Source: Qipengyuania oceanensis (GTDB taxonomy: Bacteria; Pseudomonadota; Alphaproteobacteria; Sphingomonadales; Sphingomonadaceae). Taken from it: a stretch of DNA of 64,000 bases. The DNA is taken from assembly GCF_009827535.1 (NCBI RefSeq), contig NZ_WTYN01000004.1, positions 43,584-107,583 on the forward strand, written 5' to 3'. Position 1 is the stretch's first letter, and every line of letters starts with the position of its first letter. The notes under the pieces were generated by a model. The model did no database searches and had not been told where the DNA came from. It was given only the letters and a program-made list of their open reading frames with translations. This document shows positions 62,804 to 64,000 of this stretch, piece by piece. A program made the translations under genes and the position numbers.

Positions 62804-62857
62804 TGGTCTGCTCCTTCAAATTCGAGGGAACAAACCAGCTAGAGCAAAATTCCCTGC

Positions 62858-63460
62858 TCAGGGTGCAGGTCTTCGACCCTGATTTAATTTCCGCCTTCGC
62901 GATACAATATTGCGCATCTGGCCAAGCGAGGGCGGATCAAACTCCCACTTGGTCAGAAGATCGCTAGTCATTTTCAGAGCGCGCCGACTGCGACCTTGTT
63001 CCATTTGGGGAACCTCGATCTGACCGATGACAGGGTGGGTCACCGATCTGTTTCCGTCCTGAAGCGCGTAGAGTTCACGGTGAAGGCCAACAATCAAATT
63101 GTCGCGATGTTGCCGCATGATTGTGTTGTGCATGCCAATTTGAGCCTCAAACTCGCTTCGCCCTTCTATCGATCCCAGCCGATGTGCCAAAGCTTCAAGG
63201 AAGCCTCGCGGGATACCTGGCTGGTTAATCTGCAGCACTGCGCGCGTCAGCTGCGTGCGCGATGGCAATTTGCCAGGCGGCCGGCCACGCTTGCGGACAA
63301 GCACGCGCCTGACTGCCTCCGTTTCAATCTGTGAAAGCGGTGAAGGACAGATCTGATCGAACGCTTTCAGCAGCATCTCGTCACTGGGACGGCCACGCCT
63401 GGCCGCGAAACGTGCGACTATTGCTGGTGAGGTCACCGAGTAATGCGCGAAGTCGGCCAT
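62858..63460 (-). CDS. hypothetical protein with two RGRP AT-hook-like motifs (200 aa)
   Basis: The basic protein has AARRGRPSDEM near residue 20-30 and RKRGRPPGKLPSR near residue 57-68, both like AT-hook/HMGA minor-groove-binding motifs, and a basic C-terminus (SRRRKLNQGRRPAP). The middle is helical (GMHNTIMRQHRDNLIVGLHR). No family recognised. It is the first gene of the minus-strand cassette, 54 bp before the methylase. Confidence 0.55.
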   Translation of the reverse strand: MADFAHYSVTSPAIVARFAARRGRPSDEMLLKAFDQICPSPLSQIETEAVRRVLVRKRGRPPGKLPSRTQLTRAVLQINQPGIPRGFLEALAHRLGSIEGRSEFEAQIGMHNTIMRQHRDNLIVGLHRELYALQDGNRSVTHPVIGQIEVPQMEQGRSRRALKMTSDLLTKWEFDPPSLGQMRNIVSRRRKLNQGRRPAP

Positions 63461-63627
63461 TTGGATGCCTTAGCAGATCTAGCTCGTTGGCCGAAAGGCA
63501 GGGTTGCAAAGGGTTTTCCCCGCAATCACCACCTTTACATAATGGCGGTTCTCCGCGCCGAAATTTCGAGCGTCGGAATGATAATGCGATGTATGTGAAA
63601 TCTTTGGCTGAGCTGAGTTCGCGCTAG

Positions 63628-63949
63628 GCTGGCGGCGCCGTTTGGACCATCCCGGCAAAGAAAATGAAGATGCGTAAGTCTCACCAGGTCCCCCTCTCGC
63701 GACAGTCATTGGCGCTGCTGGAAACTCTGCAATTGATCACCGGTCCCGATGGGTACGTCTTCCCATCCATTCGCGATCTCTCCCGTCCTATGAAAATACT
63801 GTCAACGCTGGCCTGCGGCGGATGAGCTACGCCAGCCATGAAATGACCGCGCATGGTTTTCGGGCGATGGCATCCACACTCGTAAACGAAAATGGCACCC
63901 CTACGCAATCGAACGCACCTTGGTGACCTTCCCCCAAGAAAGTGGTCCA
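63628..63949 (+). pseudogene. tyrosine integrase (P4 type) C-terminal remnant, frameshifted
   Basis: The plus strand reads VWTIPAKKMKMRKSHQVPLS, then LALLETL and GYVFPSIRDLSRPM; after about base 63792 the homology moves to another frame, NTVNAGLRRMSYASHEMTAH and GFRAMASTLVNENG, and then again to AIERTLV. These are the conserved blocks of P4-like integrases (including HxxR as HGFR), but the catalytic Tyr block is missing and two frame changes plus an upstream stop at 63625 make it inactive. It marks a former integrative element. Confidence 0.8.
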
Positions 63950-64000
63950 TTTTGAGAGTTAGAGAACCGGCTATTTACGGCTTGAAAGGAGCTGCTGAAT
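63924..64000 (+). mobile_element. possible left end of an insertion sequence (cut by window edge)
   Basis: The integrase homology ends abruptly at TGACCTTCCCCC, and the last bases carry a good SD (AAAGGAGC) with ATG apparently just crossing the window end. This is the layout of an IS that truncated the integrase, but the transposase itself is not visible. Confidence 0.3.

Noticed and set aside
1..64000. CRISPR array or rRNA genes
   Set aside because: No regularly spaced direct repeats with unique spacers and no rRNA-like sequence were seen anywhere.
45825..64000. Genomic island with direct repeats of the tRNA-Ser 3' end
   Set aside because: I looked for a second copy of the T-arm/acceptor sequence on the right side and did not see one; the island border may be outside the window, so no attachment sites are annotated.

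Overview
The window is high-GC chromosomal DNA from an alphaproteobacterium, most likely a sphingomonad of the Erythrobacteraceae type. The evidence is gcrA, a BolA/monothiol-glutaredoxin/DUF1476 cluster, crtZ-type carotenoid hydroxylase, sphingomonad-style TonB receptor, a DUF4118/HisKA_2 sensor kinase next to pnp, and the gene order around nusA-infB. No species can be named from the sequence alone.

Layout. (1) 1-5253: the end of a VirB-type type IV secretion operon (virB4 fragment, virB6, virB9, virB10, virB11), tightly overlapped. (2) 5261-11890: lipid/CoA metabolism (SDR, SCP2-type thiolase, divergent acyl-CoA dehydrogenase) and a TonB-dependent receptor broken by a one-base frameshift. 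(3) 11970-20934: housekeeping genes: queuosine-precursor transporter, tRNA-Arg(UCU), NUDIX, grxD-bolA-DUF1476, quinone oxidoreductase, leuD/leuC separated by a lactonase-like gene and an overlooked 52-codon ORF, a thioesterase, crtZ, DUF454 and sufE. (4) 20949-25120: an expanded phage-shock locus. pspF is divergent from a strong sigma-54 promoter that drives a 56-aa secreted peptide, then pspA, pspB, pspC and four more small membrane-anchored coiled-coil proteins. (5) 25296-26150: a secreted metzincin-like protein. (6) 26360-41175: the translation/RNA operons rimP-nusA-ylxR-infB-thioesterase-rbfA and truB-rpsO-pnp, separated by yceI, abgT, tdk, GNAT, an M50 protease and a secreted protein. (7) 41272-45652: sensor kinase, spermidine-synthase-like protein, DUF1993, gcrA, ABC-2 permease, hspQ.

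From tRNA-Ser(CGA) at 45825 the character changes to an accessory region that runs to the right edge. It holds a DUF3489-DUF2924-serine recombinase cassette, IS3 and AlpA-like remnants, and a complete aromatic meta-cleavage cluster under a GntR regulator: TfdB-like hydroxylase, mhpB, mhpC, mhpD, mhpF, mhpE. The same 12-bp palindrome sits in front of both the regulator and the operon. After it come secreted orphans, a strongly structured intergenic element (58053-58215), a PD-(D/E)XK-like protein, a phage-type packaging/modification cassette without capsid genes (hypothetical, ParB-methylase, DUF5681, terminase), and a decayed tyrosine integrase at the right end.

The candidates I consider most worth following are the expanded sigma-54 psp array with its leader peptide, the structured RNA-like element at 58.1 kb, the GntR-controlled hybrid catabolic operon with a composition break inside mhpD, and the recombinase and terminase cassettes. 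All function calls are made by eye from motifs and family memory; no database search was run.
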